Source: Setophaga petechia
Lineage: Eukaryota > Chordata > Aves > Passeriformes > Parulidae
DNA: 64,000 bases
NCBI GenBank assembly: GCA_024362935.1
Contig: JANCRA010000003.1
Span: 45,887,344 to 45,951,343, forward strand
Direction of reading: 5' to 3'
Under the pieces are notes generated by a model, which had not been told where the DNA came from, did not search any database, and was given only the letters and a program-made list of their open reading frames with translations. Numbering within the stretch: the first letter of the stretch is position 1; each line of letters opens with the position of its first letter. A program made the position numbers and the translations under genes. This document shows positions 60,230-64,000 of this stretch, one piece after another.

Positions 60230-60850
60230 AATGTTTGATTGAGGTCATCTTGACATCCATTAGTGTGATAAATGAAGTGGAATTCAAGGCTGCTCCATTA
60301 TCAAGGTTCATTTTCGTTGTTCAGATCTGGTTTCCCCCTCCCCTCTCCCTTCTTTTTTTTTTTTTTTAAAACAACACGGCCTCAAACTCAAGGCTGATTA
60401 CAATAATTACATTTTCTCCCCATAATAGTACAAATGATTCAAGGAGTTATTCAGAATGTTTCAATGTCAGCACTTAGATAAATGCTCCTTCTTTCCCAGG
60501 GATTGCATTTTTTATGCAGAATGTTAGTTAGCAGCAGCAGTAACGGTGTAGTTGTCAGAAAACTGTGAATTTACATGCCCAGTAACTGTATTCACAATTG
60601 TTTGGTACTCGGCCTGGCAACAAGGCTGAATGGGACACCAGATAATTTATAACTGCTCCCCAACACAAGAAGAACAATTATATTGTGTGCAGTATAAAAT
60701 GGCCATTATTTAGCTCAATTTTTTAAAATTATTTGAACAAAATGCCTATCCTTTGCAGGGCTATTTTCTTCTTGGATCTAATTAGATACCCGAGGAATAC
60801 AGGATATATAAATTTTAGCCAGCAAATATATTTATGGAATTTTAATTCGC
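60230..60850. promoter_or_regulatory. Candidate conserved non-coding element cluster
   Basis: About 600 bp without repeats except a T tract (60352-60367). It is rich in words such as GATTACAATAATTACATTT, GGATCTAATTAGATACC, AGTATAAAATGGCCATTATT (CArG/TBP-like) and TTTATGGAATTTTAATTCGC. No coding potential is visible. Enhancer identity is inference. Confidence 0.35.
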
Positions 60851-61334
60851 TTCTTGTATACCTCCGCCATAAACTTTGTAAGCCTTCCTTGGGAGGTTTT
60901 TAATCTTAAAAAAAAAAGCAAAAAACCCCAAGAGCTGTACAAAAGGTAGCTGCTGTTTTTCTGATGAGCAGCAAGATGCTGGCTGTACATTTCTCCTCTT
61001 GCACCATAAAATTACTGCTGTTTTATGAGAACAAGTTTGTTTCTGCAGGCTTGACAGATTGTCACTCGTGGTAGGGAGGAGCTGGGCAGAGATTTGGAGG
61101 AGCCTCAAGCAGGTTGGGATCCATGGGATTTTCTAGCATTTGAGCTGAAGTTTCCATTGCCAGCCTTCACCCCCTGCCCTGAGCCTCCCCTTGGCTGCAG
61201 TAATGAGCAGGTCAGACTGCTGTGGAAGGAACCTCTCAGGCAAAATTCTCCATGTTTGATATCTCACAGAAAAGGAAATAACCCCCAAAACAGTTCCTAA
61301 GATCCTGACTGCAAAGATCAAAACTCCCTTTTTC

Positions 61335-61552
61335 ACATGGAAAAGACGTGGTAATGGTTACAAGTTACTCCTGGGGATATTCCAGATAGACACAAGAGGA
61401 AATTTTTTCCCAATGAGCACAATCAGCCTTTGGAATAATCTCCACAGGGAAATGGTAGATTCTCAGACACTTCTAAGATTCAGCTGGGCCTTTTTTTCCA
61501 GGTCATGCTTTTGCCAGATGATGCTTGAGGTCTCCTATTCTATGATGCCATG
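61335..61552 (+). mobile_element. CR1 LINE 3' fragment, sense
   Basis: gaaattttttcccaatgagc, aatcagcctttggaataatc, tccacagggaaatggtagat, ttctaagattcagctgggc and ccagatgatgcttgaggtct follow each other, then the terminal tattctatgatgcc. This is the standard CR1 3' end in sense orientation, about 215 bp. Confidence 0.92.
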
Positions 61553-62334
61553 AGTGTGTGACTGCCCACCTTCCTCTGAAGGTGGCAGGGGCAGGGAGGC
61601 TCCACAGCACTCAAAACACCTGGCTCTGGTACCCACTGTGCTTTTCCTTTGCAAAACATGGAAATTTTGGTCTAGATGGTAAAATTGATTTCCGTTCACA
61701 AGGATGGCACTTTTCCTTACTTTGCTCCAAAATGTTTCAGGGATGAACAAAATGCATGATGAGCAGGGATTGGAGGAATGTCAGGTTCAGCCAGTCTCTG
61801 TATAATTTGTTCCTAAACAGCAATTCAGGTAGAGAAGGGACAGACAGATGTCAGAAAGCTCGGGTTTGTTAATAACTGGGCCCAGTTTAAGACATCCTTG
61901 AATTTTTACCAGTTTTGAAAGGAAATTATCCATGCTATTACCATGACGGCAATTCAATCAAAGTCTAAAATTAGGCTTTTTCCTGAATAAAACCTTAAAA
62001 TATCTGACATATATTAATCTAATCCAGCTGTCTGGGAGTTGATGTCACCCTTCACTGTAGAGCCAGGTCACAAAACATTGCATTAACCCCTGCCTTGGGA
62101 AGGAGATCTTTCATGGAATTGCATCTGCATCCATCTAACTAAAGCAAATCCAGTCATATATCTTGCAATTGAAAAAAAATAGTCGAGGGAGACCAGGAAG
62201 GCAGCAGGCAGGGGAAGGGCTGCAGTGGTGTCCTGCCAGTATTCCAGCTGCCACAGCTCCCACCTGCCCTTCCCTTCACAGAGTCCAAGGGTACGGATGC
62301 AGGAGAGAGCTGGGATGAGAGGCTGTGCTGAGTG

Positions 62335-62560
62335 CAATTAATTTATATCTCCAGTTAAATAAAACCCTCTCATAGACGCAGCTTGGGAGGAGGCAGCGCC
62401 ACTTGGCAAACAAAATTGTATTAAGTGCACTCCACTAGAAATGTTTATACTTTGTCCCTGAGAAATGTTTATGCTGGAGTACAGTATTTAACTTATCAAT
62501 TTGAAAGTGAATGACGAGGAGAGGAGTACAGAGGTTTTCTTCTTTCAGAAGCATTTGTTA
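62335..62560. promoter_or_regulatory. Candidate conserved non-coding element
   Basis: A repeat-poor block with CAATTAATTTATATCTCC, CAAAATTGTATTAAGTGCAC (an NKX-like AAGTG core) and two GAAATGTTTAT words 32 bp apart. Inferred from texture only. Confidence 0.25.
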
Positions 62561-62907
62561 AGTGCCTTTCATTCGTGGCAGTTCCAAAGTCAGGGTAAAT
62601 CATCTTTGCCTGCAGGAGTCTGCAGTGACCAGAGCCTGTGGGGACACTCCAGCAAATGCACACACAAAAAAAATGAATGAAGGTTTGGGGAAATGTCTTC
62701 CTTTCTGATTAAATTCCTTTCTTCTCACCCTCTCCTGGTGCTGACTTGCCTCAGGAACCCAAAATTATGTTAGAGCAACCGGACCAGGGCTTAAAAGAGA
62801 AGACTGTATCCATAAGCATGAATTTCTCCCCATGGGGCAAACCAGTGTCTCCAAGTTTTGATTAGGGGCCAGCAGGCAGCTGGCTCCATCACCAGTGAGG
62901 CTGCTAC

Positions 62908-62968
62908 ACTCTGCCTTTTTCTAGGGAACCTGCCTGCAATACTCTGCCTTTTTCTAGGGAACCTGCCT
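62908..62968. repeat. 33-bp tandem duplication
   Basis: ACTCTGCCTTTTTCTAGGGA-ACCTGCCT is duplicated head to tail (starts 62908 and 62941). The period is a multiple of three, so the surrounding open frame survives. No gene was recognised. Confidence 0.9.
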
Positions 62969-64000
62969 CTTAAGAGGAGTGTGCACACAGGGAAGTGCTT
63001 CAGTCCACTCTCCTGTTTGCTGCTAAATCAGATTCCTCACTGGAGAGCCTGTAGGCTTCCTGACATGAATGTTTTTCAGAGTCCTAAAGGCATTCTGGAA
63101 AGGCAATGCAGTGCTGCAGAAGATAGAGTTTTCTGCAGAAAAAAAATCCCAATTAAATGCTGTGTTCTGCAGAAGGACAAAGCAGGAGTTTTGCATGTTG
63201 GGCACCTTCAAGAGTCTCAAAACCAGGATTATCTTGTCTTCCCCCAGCAGCTGGCAGCTGCTTCTCCCACCATACCCCAAAAACACCACAAAAGACTGTG
63301 CTGCCAGCCCCAGTTGCTTTTGCTTAGTGCAATGTGGGAAAGATAACTAGAGCGGGGGGAAATAAGTTTAAAAAAAAAAGGAGCAGGAGGGGAAGGAAGA
63401 TTTCTCACTCTAGCAACCATCCTTAACATCATATTTGATCTTAACATGAGGCTCCCAGGGAGGCAAAGAGGCAGTGGAGGTCTGAATCCAGGAATAACAA
63501 CGTGCACTTAATAGTTCTCACTGCATGATGGAGTGTATGATACTGACATGTTACCAATGCATCTCCAGGGGTTAACGAGGGAAAACCTGCCTGGAGCTGA
63601 CAGCCCAGGACCTGCCAGATGGGAACAGGTCCTTTCTCTGAGGAGAAGAGACCCAAAAGAGGGAAATCAGGCACAGAACAAACCACCTAGTGCAACTACA
63701 TTATATTTCAGTGGCCAAAAATGAAGAGCAAAGGGAGGGGAGCCTGGTGCCAGAGGAGAGGCAATGAGGGGAGCTCAGCAGCCTCATGGACAAGGAGTAG
63801 GAAGAGAAGAAGAGCCACAAGTCCTCATGGCAGTCTCAGCATTGAACATAACATCAAACAGGCTCTTCATTGTGTCCCTAATGTGTCTGTCCCCGGCATG
63901 TTTTCCCTCCTCCAAAGATTTGCTCTAGAGTATACATGACCTGGGCACCTGAATCAGCTCAGAATCAGCAGCATTGTGGTTCTAATAACAATAATTTTAA
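62969..64000. other. Intergenic DNA at the window end
   Basis: No gene was recognised. The 162-codon plus frame at 62858-63346 has no family motif and owes part of its length to the in-phase 33-bp duplication. Confidence 0.45.

Noticed and set aside
62858..63346. Plus-strand frame of 162 codons
   Set aside because: Part of it is an in-phase 33-bp duplication. It has no splice context or family motif.
41080..64000. LMO1 coding exons, expected next in the conserved gene order
   Set aside because: I looked for LIM-domain cysteine/histidine patterns and the LMO1 C-terminus on the minus strand and found none, so LMO1 probably lies beyond the window.

Overview
The window is vertebrate nuclear DNA, most likely from a bird. 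It has intron-split genes with GT-AG junctions, CR1-type LINE fragments, few other interspersed repeats, and compact introns. Two genes are recognisable by protein sequence. Their tail-to-tail order matches the human chromosome 11p15 order TUB - RIC3 - (LMO1). Another sauropsid is possible. No species call is made.

Layout: (1) 1-7436 (+): the last five coding exons of TUB (tubby), about 210 C-terminal residues. The gene starts before the window. (2) 7437-24767: TUB 3' UTR of uncertain length, intergenic DNA with old repeats (a MIR-like SINE piece, a CR1-like piece), a possible decayed reading frame at 16.3-16.9 kb, and the RIC3 3' UTR. (3) 24768-39491 (-): the complete six-exon coding sequence of RIC3, an ER chaperone of nicotinic acetylcholine receptors. 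All exon phases join to a predicted 387-residue protein. A CpG island with two NRF1-like sites surrounds its first exon. (4) 39.5-41.1 kb: two unrelated minisatellites upstream of RIC3, then a CR1 scrap. The first is in open frame with the RIC3 start codon. The second has a 51-bp (17-codon) core period. (5) 41.1-64 kb: gene-poor DNA with several AT-rich, repeat-poor islands that look like conserved non-coding elements, a 34-bp minisatellite, a long antisense CR1 and a short sense CR1. Two isolated exon-like segments (44429-44589 plus; 48719-48880 minus) have good splice acceptors and open frames but no identified parent gene.

TUB acts in phosphoinositide-dependent ciliary trafficking and RIC3 in receptor assembly. 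They are neighbours by ancient synteny rather than parts of one pathway. The 41-64 kb region lies where LMO1 would be expected next. No LMO1 coding exon was found, so any regulatory role for this region is inference. Conservation could not be computed, and no protein or repeat database was searched.
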